This document shows positions 23,205 to 30,244 of a stretch of 38,198 bases of DNA, one piece after another. The translations under genes were made by a program, and so were the position numbers. Below the pieces are notes generated by a model. That model was not told the origin of the DNA, did no database searches, and saw nothing but the letters and a program-made list of their open reading frames with translations. Position 1 is the stretch's first letter. Each line of letters starts with the position of its first letter. The DNA lies in assembly GCA_937915735.1 (NCBI GenBank), contig CALGGS010000243.1, forward strand, positions 1-38,198, in the 5' to 3' direction. The DNA is from an uncultured Treponema sp. (lineage in GTDB: Bacteria; Spirochaetota; Spirochaetia; Treponematales; Treponemataceae).

Positions 23205-23257
23205 GACGCAGATGTACGCAGATACACGCGGATACTTTATCTGTGTTCATCTGCGTC
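23205..23257 (+). repeat. Decameric CGCAGAT-type inverted repeat between fabF and fabZ
   Basis: Three tandem decamers of the form NACGCRGATN (GACGCAGATG, TACGCAGATA, CACGCGGATA) are followed by CTT and two decamers in inverse orientation (TATCTGTGTT, CATCTGCGTC). The outer decamers are perfectly complementary. Repeats of this general form are common between genes in many bacteria. It lies inside the presumed fabF-fabZ transcript. Confidence 0.75.
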
Positions 23258-23278
23258 AAATTTTAACAGGAGAAAATT

Positions 23279-23716
23279 ATGGAAGCATTTACTGATATTG
23301 AGTCGCTTTTGCCACACCGTAAGCCTTTTTTGTTCGTGGATTCAATCGACTCTTATGATGACAATGGCTGTGTCTGCCACCGCAAATTTACTGACGAGGA
23401 TTTTTTCTTTAAGGGACACTTCCCCGAATATCCTGTAGTTCCAGGCGTTATCCTGATTGAGACAATGGCTCAGGGCGGCGGAGCGGCATTGAGCCTGCAG
23501 AAAAAGTTCGACGAGGGAAGCCTTTTCTTCCTCGCAACAGTGAACAATGTAAAATTCAAGCATCAGGTTCGCCCTGGCGATAATGTCCGCATGGAAATCG
23601 AAAACAAACGCTGCACCAAAAACATGGTAGTCCAGTCCGGCAAAGCCTTCGTCGGCGACACATTATGCGCTCAGGCAGAATGGATGTGCCTTGTGGGTAA
23701 GGGCGAGAATAAGTAA
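23279..23716 (+). CDS. fabZ: 3-hydroxyacyl-ACP dehydratase FabZ
   Basis: A 145-residue hot-dog-fold dehydratase that removes water from 3-hydroxyacyl-ACP. Landmarks: LLPHRKPFLFVDSI at the N-terminus, KGHFPEYPVVPGVILIETMAQ containing the catalytic His and, eleven or so residues later, the catalytic Glu, and VKFKHQVRPGD in the second half. Normal length for FabZ. An AGGAG lies 8 bases before the ATG. It is the second gene of the fabF-fabZ pair and is followed by a hairpin element and a terminator. Confidence 0.93.
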   Translation: MEAFTDIESLLPHRKPFLFVDSIDSYDDNGCVCHRKFTDEDFFFKGHFPEYPVVPGVILIETMAQGGGAALSLQKKFDEGSLFFLATVNNVKFKHQVRPGDNVRMEIENKRCTKNMVVQSGKAFVGDTLCAQAEWMCLVGKGENK

Positions 23717-23743
23717 AAAATACTTTGTGCACAAGCTGAATGG

Positions 23744-23823
23744 TAGGGAGCCGGTCGCCGCAGGCGAACAAACTCGTGAGACGAGTTTGTAGGCGAGTCT
23801 CGACGAAATCTATGATTTCGGCG
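23744..23823 (+). repeat. Intergenic copy of the covarying hairpin element
   Basis: Linker GGTAGGGAGC (23743-23751), then TCGCC-GCA-GGCGA (23755-23767), CAAACTCGT-GAG-ACGAGTTTG (23769-23789), linker GGCGAGTCTCG, and CGACGAAATC-TAT-GATTTCGGCG (23801-23823, one A-G mismatch). It has the same order, loops and linkers as the first three hairpins in the activase copy but entirely different stem sequences. The distance between the two conserved linkers is 41 bases against 38 in both coding copies, a difference of 3. Confidence 0.82.
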
Positions 23824-23851
23824 CAGAAACTAATTTTCAGATAATTTTTTT

Positions 23852-23879
23852 AAAGTCGGTAGCGATACCGGCTTTTTTT
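23852..23879 (+). terminator. Rho-independent terminator after fabZ
   Basis: AAAGTCGGTA pairs with TACCGGCTTT around GCGA (one G-U pair), running into seven T (23873-23879). It would end the fabF-fabZ transcript downstream of the hairpin element. Confidence 0.8.
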
Positions 23880-23899
23880 GCCGATACTAAAGTAAATCT

Positions 23900-24565
23900 A
23901 TGAACATACTACGAAGACCTTTTAACTACACTTTTTTTCGTGCGACTCTGGCTCTTATTCTTGTGAACATTGCAGTTCATTTTCTGTTTTCGGTTTTTCC
24001 TGTAAATAAAAATTTTTTTGGCCTTAATGTCGTAGGATTTGTTCATAATCACTTTTACTGGCAGCCGCTAACTTATATGTTTGTTCATGGAGATTTTTCA
24101 CATCTCTTTTTTAATATGCTCGCTTTAATTTTCTTTGGTGTGGCAACGGAGCGGGCGCTTGGCTCAAAAGAATTTCTTTTAATGTATTTTTCAATCGGAG
24201 TTTTAAGCGGACTTTTTTCTCTTGGCGTTTACTATTTTTACGGACGATTTTTGCTTTCTTACGGACTTCAGCCCTGGACCTGGGGGATTTCTTTGATAGG
24301 GGCTAGCGGAGCAATTTACGGAATCCTGTTCGCTTATGCGGTTCTCTTTCCCCTCTCAAGAATCTTTATTTGGGGAATAATCCCACTTCCCGCGCCGATA
24401 ATGGTAATAGGATACGCGCTGATTGAATTTTTCAGTCAGTTTTTCTCTTCAAGCAATGTTGCGCACATGACGCATTTGGCGGGTTTTGCAATCGCCTGGC
24501 TTTATTTTGTCGTTAGAATGGGAGTTCACCCGATTAGAGTATGGAAAGACGCTTACAGAAGATAA
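23900..24565 (+). CDS. Rhomboid-family intramembrane serine protease
   Basis: A 221-residue protein with about six membrane helices. The rhomboid signatures are complete: HGDFSHLFFNM (His and Asn of the oxyanion site) in helix 2, GASGAIYG with the catalytic Ser in helix 4, and HMTHLAGF with the catalytic His in helix 6. The family cleaves transmembrane substrates inside the membrane; the substrate here is unknown. The 3' end overlaps the next gene by 25 bases, so the two are probably coexpressed. The start ATG lacks a strong Shine-Dalgarno. Confidence 0.88.
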   Translation: MNILRRPFNYTFFRATLALILVNIAVHFLFSVFPVNKNFFGLNVVGFVHNHFYWQPLTYMFVHGDFSHLFFNMLALIFFGVATERALGSKEFLLMYFSIGVLSGLFSLGVYYFYGRFLLSYGLQPWTWGISLIGASGAIYGILFAYAVLFPLSRIFIWGIIPLPAPIMVIGYALIEFFSQFFSSSNVAHMTHLAGFAIAWLYFVVRMGVHPIRVWKDAYRR

Positions 24566-25224
24566 TTTTTATCTTGATGATGATGATTTTTCTCCCGGTT
24601 TTTTCGCAGGATGTTTCCCAGGAGCGGAATGTTCGCTTTGCGCTTTGGGCTCAGATGGACGCATATCCGGGGATTGAGCAGGCGGAAGAAGATTCGTTTG
24701 CACTTCCGGTCAGAAAAATTAAAGAGATTTCCCCACTGATTTTGTCAGGAATGGTGTACGGCTGGAATTTTGAGTATGTTCCTTATGACAAGGCCCGTGG
24801 AGTTCAGGAATATTTTGAATTTACGCCGATAAACGAGTTAAGTGAAGCAGAAATTTCGTCGATAAAATATGCGAAGCCATGGGTAGAGGATTCAAATCTC
24901 TATTGCTGGGTTGAATTTCGCCGTTCAGACGCGCAAATTCATCTCTACAAAGGGTGGGAATCCATTCTTCATCCGAGAATTAAGGGCGAAGGCTATGCCC
25001 CCCTTTCCGAGGGCTTTGACGGAGTAAAAAAAGCATGCTCTGAGGCTTTAAAATACGCCGTCAGGAATTACGAACGGAAATGGATAAAGTCAAAGCCAAA
25101 AGAAATCACAGGGAAAGTTCTGATGCGTGAGCCTCCAAAAATCGGAATAGACGCAGGCAGATACAAAATTACCCTTGATTTTTTTATGGAAACTGATAAA
25201 ATAGTAGAATACAAGACTTTTTAA
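24541..25224 (+). CDS. Exported protein of unknown function, downstream partner of the rhomboid gene
   Basis: A 227-residue protein not assignable to a family. Residues 1-22 are a signal peptide (MERRLQKIIFILMMMIFLPVFSQ) with the -x-S-Q cleavage pattern common in spirochaetes. The mature part is mixed alpha/beta, rich in Trp and Tyr in its first half (MVYGWNFEYVPYD, YCWVEFRR), and has a basic stretch near 180-190. The start lies inside the end of the rhomboid gene in another frame, a typical coupled arrangement. A functional link to the protease is possible but is only inferred from the overlap. A hairpin terminator follows at 25232. Confidence 0.72.
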   Translation: MERRLQKIIFILMMMIFLPVFSQDVSQERNVRFALWAQMDAYPGIEQAEEDSFALPVRKIKEISPLILSGMVYGWNFEYVPYDKARGVQEYFEFTPINELSEAEISSIKYAKPWVEDSNLYCWVEFRRSDAQIHLYKGWESILHPRIKGEGYAPLSEGFDGVKKACSEALKYAVRNYERKWIKSKPKEITGKVLMREPPKIGIDAGRYKITLDFFMETDKIVEYKTF

Positions 25225-25231
25225 GAGAGAG

Positions 25232-25280
25232 AAAAAGTTATTCTGAATTTTCTTTCAGAATCTAATCTGTAACTTTTTTT
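25232..25280 (+). terminator. Probable rho-independent terminator
   Basis: AAAAAGTTA (25232-25240) pairs with TAACTTTTT (25270-25278), enclosing ATTCTGAA/TTCAGAAT, and ends in seven T (25274-25280). It follows the 24541-25224 stop by 8 bases. Confidence 0.65.
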
Positions 25281-25342
25281 AAGTCTTACAACTTTAATAA
25301 TATGTTAAAATAGCATAAGGATTTCCACACAAGGAGGATTTT

Positions 25343-25741
25343 ATGAAGAAATTTATCGCTGTTGTTGCCTCTCTTTTCTGTTTCGCAGGTTTTACTTTTG
25401 CACAGCAGGAACTTGACGAGTTGCAGAAAGACCCAAACTTTGTTGACACAACGACTCGCATGGTCATTCCTGAAGATCAGCATACAACAAACAAAACAGC
25501 AAAGGTTCAGATTGAATACACGCCTCTTACAGACGAGGCTCATATTTACTACACTTGTATCGCCGTTTCTTACGATCAGGGCGAGGCAATGAACACAGTT
25601 CTCGCTTGTTTGCAGGACTTCCAAAAAGAAAATCAGTATTTTAGTTACAAATATCTTCGAAAAGATTCTGTAAAATACTTCAAAGATGACAAAAACATGA
25701 AATGGGCAACATACCATTCTTATGTAAAGTTTAACCGCTAA
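25343..25741 (+). CDS. Small exported protein of unknown function
   Basis: A 132-residue protein with a clear signal peptide (MKKFIAVVASLFCFAGFTFA-QQ) and a consensus AAGGAGG 7 bases before ATG. The mature 111 residues are polar and acidic/basic balanced, with Tyr-rich strands (IEYTPLTDEAHIYYTC, YFSYKYLRKD); one Cys pair (TC, AC) is spaced 20-odd residues apart and could form a disulphide. I recognise no family. It is flanked by terminators on both sides, so it is its own transcription unit. Strong ribosome site and isolated layout suggest a well-expressed periplasmic protein (inference). Confidence 0.75.
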   Translation: MKKFIAVVASLFCFAGFTFAQQELDELQKDPNFVDTTTRMVIPEDQHTTNKTAKVQIEYTPLTDEAHIYYTCIAVSYDQGEAMNTVLACLQDFQKENQYFSYKYLRKDSVKYFKDDKNMKWATYHSYVKFNR

Positions 25742-25778
25742 ATGCAACACGAAATTTTAAACTCGTAAGCAAAAGTCA

Positions 25779-25809
25779 TTGCCGTGCTTCGACACGGCAA
25801 TCTTTGTTT
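25779..25809 (+). terminator. Rho-independent terminator of the small exported protein gene
   Basis: TTGCCGTG (25779-25786) pairs perfectly with CACGGCAA (25793-25800) around CTTCGA, followed by TCTTTGTTT. An apparent N-terminal extension of pheS runs through this hairpin and is therefore not real. Confidence 0.8.
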
Positions 25810-25829
25810 ATAAAAAAAAGAGAATAAAA

Positions 25830-27386
25830 ATGGACATTCAGAACATCATCAAAAATTTACACCCGCTTGAAACAAAGGTTCTTTTAACTTACACGGAAAA
25901 GGACGCGCTCACATCAGAAAAGCTTCAGAAAGAATTGGACTACAAAGAAGGCCACGCAAACCAGGCGTTCAGCTGGCTTAGTGGAAAACAGCTTCTTACT
26001 GTCGAAAGCAAAACTCCGCATACCTTCTACGAAATCACGGATTTGGGACGAGCTTACACAAAGGACGGAATTCCAGAAGCAAGAATCATAAATTTTGTAA
26101 AAGAAAACGGGGCCGCAACTCTTCCAGAAATTGCAAAATCAACTGGTCTTGAGCAAAAGGATGTCGGCTCGGCCTTCGGCGGCTTGAGCAAGGCTGGCGT
26201 TCTCAAAATGAATGCCGAAAAAAAAGCTGAATATACAGGAAGTGAAATTCCTTCAAATATCAAAATTGCGGCCGATTTGTTCGACCGGGCTTCAAAAGCC
26301 GAAAATGGTCAGCTCGACAACGCTTCTTTAAGCGCAGAAGAGCAGAAGGTCATTTTGAACTACGCTAAAAAGCGAGGCGCGGCTGACTCTCCATTTAAAA
26401 TCATTGAACGGGAGACTGTCGTTTACAAGCTCACAAAGGATGCGGCAGAAGTTGCAAAAGGCTTAAAAAACGCTGGAATCACGGGAAAAGAGCTTGGTGA
26501 AGTTACTCCACAGCTTCTTTCCAGTGGCGAATGGAAAAATCAAAAATTCCGCGGATACAACATTGAGCTTCCTCCGGCAAGAATCATTCCGGGACGAACG
26601 AATCCTTATGTTCAGTTCTTGGAGCATGTCAAAGACAAGCTCTGTGCTCTTGGCTTTCAGGAATATGACGGTCCTCTTGTTGAAACGGAATTCTGGAACG
26701 GTGACGCCCTCTTTATGCCACAGTTCCATGCCGCAAGAGACATTCACGATGTTTATCGAATCAAAAATCCTACTCACGCAAAAGAAATCGAAGAGCCTTG
26801 GCTTTCAAATGTAGCTGCCACTCACAAGGACGGCGGAAAAACAGGAAGCCGCGGCTGGAACTACGATTTTGACCACGAATTCACACGAAGACTGGTCTTG
26901 CGCTCTCAGGGCACGGTTCTTTCGGCTCATCAGCTTCATAAGGCAGAAATTCCTGGAAAATATTTCGGCATTGCCCGCTGCTTCCGCTACGACAAGGTTG
27001 ACGCAACTCACCTTTCAGATTTCTATCAGACAGAAGGAATTATCGCCGGAAAGGATGTAAATTTGCGCACTTTGCTCGGAATGCTTGAAATGTTCGCAAA
27101 AGAAGTTGCCGGCGCAACAGAGGTTAAATATGTTCCAGGCTACTTCCCGTTCACAGAGCCATCAGTCGAGGTTCATATTAAGCACCCTGTTTTGGGTTGG
27201 TTTGAGCTTGGTGGAGCTGGAATTTTCAGGCCGGAAGTTACCCGTGCTCAGGGCGTTGAAGTTCCTGTTCTTGCATGGGGCATGGGAATTGACCGAATGG
27301 CACTTATGGCTCTGGGCTTGAACGACCTCCGTGAGCTTTTCAGCGAGAACATCGAAGAAGTCCGATTAAGAAAAGCTAAGTTCTAA
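25830..27386 (+). CDS. pheS: Phenylalanyl-tRNA synthetase alpha subunit, archaeal/eukaryotic type
   Basis: A 518-residue class II synthetase subunit that attaches phenylalanine to tRNA-Phe as part of an alpha2-beta2 enzyme. Residues about 1-200 form tandem winged-helix-like modules (HPLETKVLLTYTEKDALTSEKL, ITDLGRAYTKDGIPEARI, LPEIAKSTGLEQKDVGSAFGGL) as in archaeal and cytosolic eukaryotic enzymes, not the coiled-coil arm of ordinary bacterial PheS. The catalytic part has PGRTNPYVQFLEHVKDKL, FWNGDALFMPQFHAARD (motif 1 region), LRSQGTVLSAHQL and FRYDKVDATHLSDFYQTEG (motif 2), and GMGIDRMAL (motif 3). pheT is not adjacent in this window. Only a weak purine stretch precedes the chosen ATG. The stop shares a base with the nrdG ATG. 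Confidence 0.95.
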   Translation: MDIQNIIKNLHPLETKVLLTYTEKDALTSEKLQKELDYKEGHANQAFSWLSGKQLLTVESKTPHTFYEITDLGRAYTKDGIPEARIINFVKENGAATLPEIAKSTGLEQKDVGSAFGGLSKAGVLKMNAEKKAEYTGSEIPSNIKIAADLFDRASKAENGQLDNASLSAEEQKVILNYAKKRGAADSPFKIIERETVVYKLTKDAAEVAKGLKNAGITGKELGEVTPQLLSSGEWKNQKFRGYNIELPPARIIPGRTNPYVQFLEHVKDKLCALGFQEYDGPLVETEFWNGDALFMPQFHAARDIHDVYRIKNPTHAKEIEEPWLSNVAATHKDGGKTGSRGWNYDFDHEFTRRLVLRSQGTVLSAHQLHKAEIPGKYFGIARCFRYDKVDATHLSDFYQTEGIIAGKDVNLRTLLGMLEMFAKEVAGATEVKYVPGYFPFTEPSVEVHIKHPVLGWFELGGAGIFRPEVTRAQGVEVPVLAWGMGIDRMALMALGLNDLRELFSENIEEVRLRKAKF

Positions 27387-27892
27387 TGCATTACGGAATT
27401 ATAAAAAAAATTGATATTGCGGATGGGCTTGGAGTCCGAGTTTCTCTTTTTGTTTCTGGTTGTCGAAATCACTGTAAAGGTTGTCATAATCAGATTACCT
27501 GGGATTTTAATTTTGGAAAACCTTTTACGAGCGAAACTGAAGAAGAAATTTTAGAGGCACTAAAGCCCTCTCATATCGCGGGTCTCACCGTTTTGGGGGG
27601 CGAACCGTTTGAAGAAGAAAATCAAGAGGTCTTGGCGCCTTTTTTAGAGCGGGTAAAAAAAGAATTCCCTCAAAAAAATATCTGGTGCTACACGGGCTAT
27701 CTTTACGACAAGGATTTACTTCCACAGGACGGACGAAAACACACGCCGTTTACGAATCGAATGTTGGCATGCATAAATGTCTTGATTGACGGGCCTTATA
27801 TCGAAAGCGAGCGGGATTTAACCTTAAATTTCCGTGGTTCCCGAAATCAGCGAATTATTGACCTAGAGCACAACTGTTTGATGAAATTATAA
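27386..27892 (+). CDS. nrdG: Anaerobic ribonucleotide reductase activating protein (radical SAM)
   Basis: A 168-residue radical SAM enzyme that installs the glycyl radical on NrdD. The cluster motif is C-x3-C-x2-C in VSGCRNHCKGCHNQITWDF, at about residues 26-33. GLTVLGGEPF is the GGE SAM-binding motif, followed by IWCYTGYLYD and VLIDGPYIESERDLTLNFRGSRNQRI, all typical of NrdG. Length matches the family. nrdD is not adjacent. TAATG overlap with pheS implies translational coupling, an uncommon pairing of an aminoacyl-tRNA synthetase with an anaerobic dNTP enzyme activator. Confidence 0.93.
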   Translation: MHYGIIKKIDIADGLGVRVSLFVSGCRNHCKGCHNQITWDFNFGKPFTSETEEEILEALKPSHIAGLTVLGGEPFEEENQEVLAPFLERVKKEFPQKNIWCYTGYLYDKDLLPQDGRKHTPFTNRMLACINVLIDGPYIESERDLTLNFRGSRNQRIIDLEHNCLMKL

Positions 27893-27896
27893 AAAT

Positions 27897-28592
27897 ATGG
27901 AAAATAATTTTAATTTTCAAATTTCAGAGCTTCTAAAAATTTTTGACCAAAAACAGCCGATTCAAAAGGACGGAACATTTTCCTCTGATTTGGTAAAAGA
28001 AACTTCTCTTGCAATGGCAGATTTTATCATCGAAGAAAAGTCATCGCTCCCTCTTCTAAAAGAATGGCTTGAAACCCACGATTTTTGGACTAGCCCGGCG
28101 AGCACTCGCTTTCACGGAAACACAAAGGGCGGCCTTGCGGCTCACTCGCTTTTGGTAACGGTTCAGGCTCTCAGGTTTGCGATTCCATTTGCTGAAAACT
28201 TTGCGATTTCAAAACGAAGCGAAAGCTTTCCTTTCACGGCGGAGGATGTTTTTATCGCCTCATTTGCACACGATTTTTGTAAGAGCGGAACTTATGCAAC
28301 AGAAAGTCGCAAGACAAAAGATTTTAACGGAAACTGGAAATACGAGCCTTTTTACAAGACAAAATCAGATTTAAGAAATTTGGGTCACGGAAATGAATCA
28401 GTTCTGTTGCTTTTGGAGACTATGCCGCACTTTTTGAAACGGCGAAATGTTCTTGAAGCAATAAGCCGTCACATGGGATTTTCAGATTTGAGTGATTCAG
28501 ATTCCTACACTTACTCAAATATTTTGCAAAATCCTCTCGTTCTTTTGATTCAGCTTGCAGATCAAACTGCCGCACAATGGTGGGATTTATGA
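27897..28592 (+). CDS. HD-domain protein, probable phosphohydrolase
   Basis: A 231-residue cytoplasmic protein. The HD-type metal site can be read from HGNTKGGLAAHSLLV (first His), FIASFAHDFCKSGTY (the HD pair) and a later ISRHMGFSDLSDSD with a His/Asp set near residue 195. No signal peptide. HD proteins hydrolyse phosphomonoesters, nucleotides or cyclic dinucleotides; substrate is not predictable here. It starts four bases after the nrdG stop with no Shine-Dalgarno, so translation is presumably by re-initiation. Its stop overlaps the start of the DUF456 gene (ATGA). Confidence 0.72.
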   Translation: MENNFNFQISELLKIFDQKQPIQKDGTFSSDLVKETSLAMADFIIEEKSSLPLLKEWLETHDFWTSPASTRFHGNTKGGLAAHSLLVTVQALRFAIPFAENFAISKRSESFPFTAEDVFIASFAHDFCKSGTYATESRKTKDFNGNWKYEPFYKTKSDLRNLGHGNESVLLLLETMPHFLKRRNVLEAISRHMGFSDLSDSDSYTYSNILQNPLVLLIQLADQTAAQWWDL

Positions 28593-29080
28593 ATTTTGAC
28601 GCAACTTTTTTTCTGGTGATTTTGGCGGGCTTTTTGCTCTTAATCGGTCTTGCAGGAACGGTTCTTCCTGTTTTGCCAGGACCTCCAATTGCCTGGGCAG
28701 GTCTTCTCTCTGCGCATTTTTCTTCGTATTCAAAGCTTTCCGTCTGGATTCTTGTTGTCACTGGAATTGTCGCGGTCTTTGTAACGGTTATCGATAATAT
28801 TTTCCCATCTCTGATGACAAAAAAAGCTGGAGGAAGCAAAGCGGCCACCTGGGGCTGTACAATCGGACTTATCGTTTCATTTTTTTTAGGCCCAGTAATG
28901 ATTTTGATTTGTCCTTTTTTGGGAGCGCTAATCGGGGAGCTGATTAACGATTCTTCTGATACAAAAAAAGCTGTAAAAGCGGCGTTTGGGGCATTCACCG
29001 GCTTTTTGCTTGGAACTGGTATCAAAATTATTACGGTTATGTGCTTTATCTGGATTTTTGTCTGGAGCCTGAGAGCTTAA
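28589..29080 (+). CDS. DUF456-family membrane protein
   Basis: A 163-residue integral membrane protein. The family pattern is clear: FLLLIGLAGTVLPVLPGPPIAWAGLL at the N-terminus, VIDNIFPSLMTKKAGGSKAATWGCTIGLI in the middle with a Gly-rich turn, and ICPFLGALIGELI near the end. Four to five helices. I choose the ATG overlapping the preceding stop (ATGA), preceded by GGTGGGA; an in-frame ATG 12 bases earlier (28577) gives a protein four residues longer and cannot be excluded. Function of the family is unknown. It closes the pheS-nrdG-HD-DUF456 run. Confidence 0.82.
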   Translation: MNFDATFFLVILAGFLLLIGLAGTVLPVLPGPPIAWAGLLSAHFSSYSKLSVWILVVTGIVAVFVTVIDNIFPSLMTKKAGGSKAATWGCTIGLIVSFFLGPVMILICPFLGALIGELINDSSDTKKAVKAAFGAFTGFLLGTGIKIITVMCFIWIFVWSLRA

Positions 29081-29097
29081 GAGAACTCAAAAAATCA

Positions 29098-29126
29098 TTG
29101 CTAATTTCTGATTTCTAATCTATAAT
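29098..29126 (+). promoter_or_regulatory. rsmI promoter with leaderless geometry
   Basis: TTGCTA at 29098-29103, exactly 17 bases, TATAAT at 29121-29126, then AATTTA and the ATG at 29133. A perfect -10 with initiation expected at or beside the A of ATG, and no Shine-Dalgarno. Confidence 0.8.
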
Positions 29127-29132
29127 AATTTA

Positions 29133-29843
29133 ATGTCTAACCTTTATATCGTCGGCACTCCAATTGGTAATCTTGGTGATATTACATTTAGGGCTGTCGA
29201 GACTTTAAAATCTGTTGATGTTGTTGCCGCAGAAGACACGCGCCACACATTGCAGCTTTTAAATCATCTCGAAATAAAAAAGCCTCTCATTTCTTGTCGC
29301 TCACAAAACGAAGAAATTGCCGCAGAAAAGATTATCAAAATGCTGGACGAAGGAAAGACGGTCGCTTACGCAAGTGACGCCGGCACTCCCGGAATCAGTG
29401 ACCCGGGGGCAGTTTTAGCAGGCTTAGCTCGTGCGGCGGGACACACTGTTGTTCCGATTCCTGGTGCAAGTGCGTTTGCCTCGCTTGTGAGTGTTGCTGG
29501 TGCTGGCGGAAAAACATTGGTTTTTGAAGGCTTTCTTTCGCCAAAGCCCGGCAGAAGGCGGAGTCGGCTTAAAGAGCTAATGGCAATGGAGGCGGCGGTT
29601 GTTTTGTACGAATCTCCGTTCAGAATCACTAAACTTTTGGCGGATATTGCCGATATTGATAGTGAACGGCGTGTTGTTGTTGGCAGGGAACTGACAAAGC
29701 TTCACGAAGAGATAGTAGAGGGGACTGCTCAAAATTTGCTCGAAGATTTTGCTTCAAGGAGTAAAATTCAGGGTGAATTTGCAGTATTTATCTCAAAATC
29801 TTCAAAAAATACTAAAGATTTTGACGAAGATGCCGATAATTAA
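29133..29843 (+). CDS. rsmI: 16S rRNA (cytidine1402-2'-O)-methyltransferase
   Basis: A 236-residue SAM-dependent enzyme of the tetrapyrrole-methylase fold that methylates the ribose of C1402 in the ribosomal decoding centre. N-terminal LYIVGTPIGNLGDITFRAVETL is diagnostic, followed by AEDTRHTLQLLNH, the SAM-binding VAYASDAGTPGISDPG, and PGASAF. The second domain contains FEGFLSPKPGRRRSRLKEL and VVVGRELTKLHEEI. Somewhat shorter than E. coli RsmI (286 aa) at the C-terminus. Its last codons contain the sigma-28 promoter for flgM, so this 3' end has a double function. Confidence 0.94.
   Translation: MSNLYIVGTPIGNLGDITFRAVETLKSVDVVAAEDTRHTLQLLNHLEIKKPLISCRSQNEEIAAEKIIKMLDEGKTVAYASDAGTPGISDPGAVLAGLARAAGHTVVPIPGASAFASLVSVAGAGGKTLVFEGFLSPKPGRRRSRLKELMAMEAAVVLYESPFRITKLLADIADIDSERRVVVGRELTKLHEEIVEGTAQNLLEDFASRSKIQGEFAVFISKSSKNTKDFDEDADN
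29813..29839 (+). promoter_or_regulatory. Sigma-28 (FliA) promoter for flgM, inside the rsmI coding end
   Basis: TAAAGATT (29813-29820), exactly 11 bases, GCCGATAA (29832-29839). Against the enteric FliA consensus TAAAGTTT-N11-GCCGATAA this is 15 of 16 matches. Initiation is expected near 29846-29848, some 40 bases before the flgM ATG, leaving room for the AGGGA ribosome site. Confidence 0.87.
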
Positions 29844-29884
29844 AGTGTATAAATAGTCCGTAAAATCGGAAAGGCAGGGAAGTT

Positions 29885-30172
29885 ATGATGATTGGAAGAA
29901 TTGACAATGTAAATCCTCTTAACAATGTTCAGAATGTTCGTCGCACTCAGGAAAAGGACACATCATATTCTACTACAGATCAGGTAAGCGTTTCTGACGA
30001 AGCAAAAGCTGCCGCAGAAGCATATTACCTTAATCAGGTTGCCGCGGAAACTCCTGACATTCGACAGGATCTCGTTGCAGCTATCAAAGAAAAAATCAAA
30101 GACCCGAACTACTTGAATCAGGCCGTTGTTGCTTCTACAGCAGACAGAATTCTTGCTAGTTATGGACTTTAA
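29885..30172 (+). CDS. flgM: FlgM, anti-sigma-28 factor
   Basis: A 95-residue protein with FlgM features: a flexible N-terminus (IDNVNPLNNVQNVRRTQEKD), DQVSVSDEAKAAAEAYY, then the conserved C-terminal sigma-binding helices TPDIRQDLVAAIKEKIKDPNYLNQAVVASTADRIL (family pattern PD-x-R-x-x-x-V-x-x-x-K-x-x-I). FlgM holds FliA inactive until the flagellar hook is finished and is then exported; in spirochaetes, whose flagella are periplasmic, the release step is less certain. ATG with AGGGA upstream; a second ATG follows immediately. The sigma-28 promoter makes a direct feedback loop: FliA would raise its own inhibitor. A terminator follows. Confidence 0.85.
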   Translation: MMIGRIDNVNPLNNVQNVRRTQEKDTSYSTTDQVSVSDEAKAAAEAYYLNQVAAETPDIRQDLVAAIKEKIKDPNYLNQAVVASTADRILASYGL

Positions 30173-30198
30173 TCTTCTGTAACGAAGTCTCACTTTGG

Positions 30199-30225
30199 AA
30201 GGCGGAATTTTTTCCGTCTTTTTTT
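30199..30225 (+). terminator. Rho-independent terminator of flgM
   Basis: AAGGCGGAA (30199-30207) pairs with TTCCGTCTT (30212-30220) with one G-U pair and runs into a T tract. It separates flgM from the following gene, which has its own GGAG ribosome site. Confidence 0.8.
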
Positions 30226-30244
30226 GTTTATCTGGAGTTAAAAA

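Noticed and set aside
23880..23887. GCCGATAC as a sigma-28 -10 box before the rhomboid gene
   Set aside because: The nearest TAAAG is about 21 bases away instead of 11 and belongs to the fabZ terminator stem.
25286..25750. 154-codon open frame on the minus strand
   Set aside because: It is antisense to a well-supported secreted-protein gene with signal peptide and AGGAGG; Cys-rich composition is that of a shadow frame.
25779..25829. N-terminal extension of PheS
   Set aside because: It lies in the terminator hairpin of the preceding gene; MDIQNIIKNLHPLE is the natural N-terminus.
28420..29025. 201-codon open frame on the minus strand
   Set aside because: It is antisense to the HD and DUF456 genes, with composition of a shadow frame and no ribosome site or family similarity.
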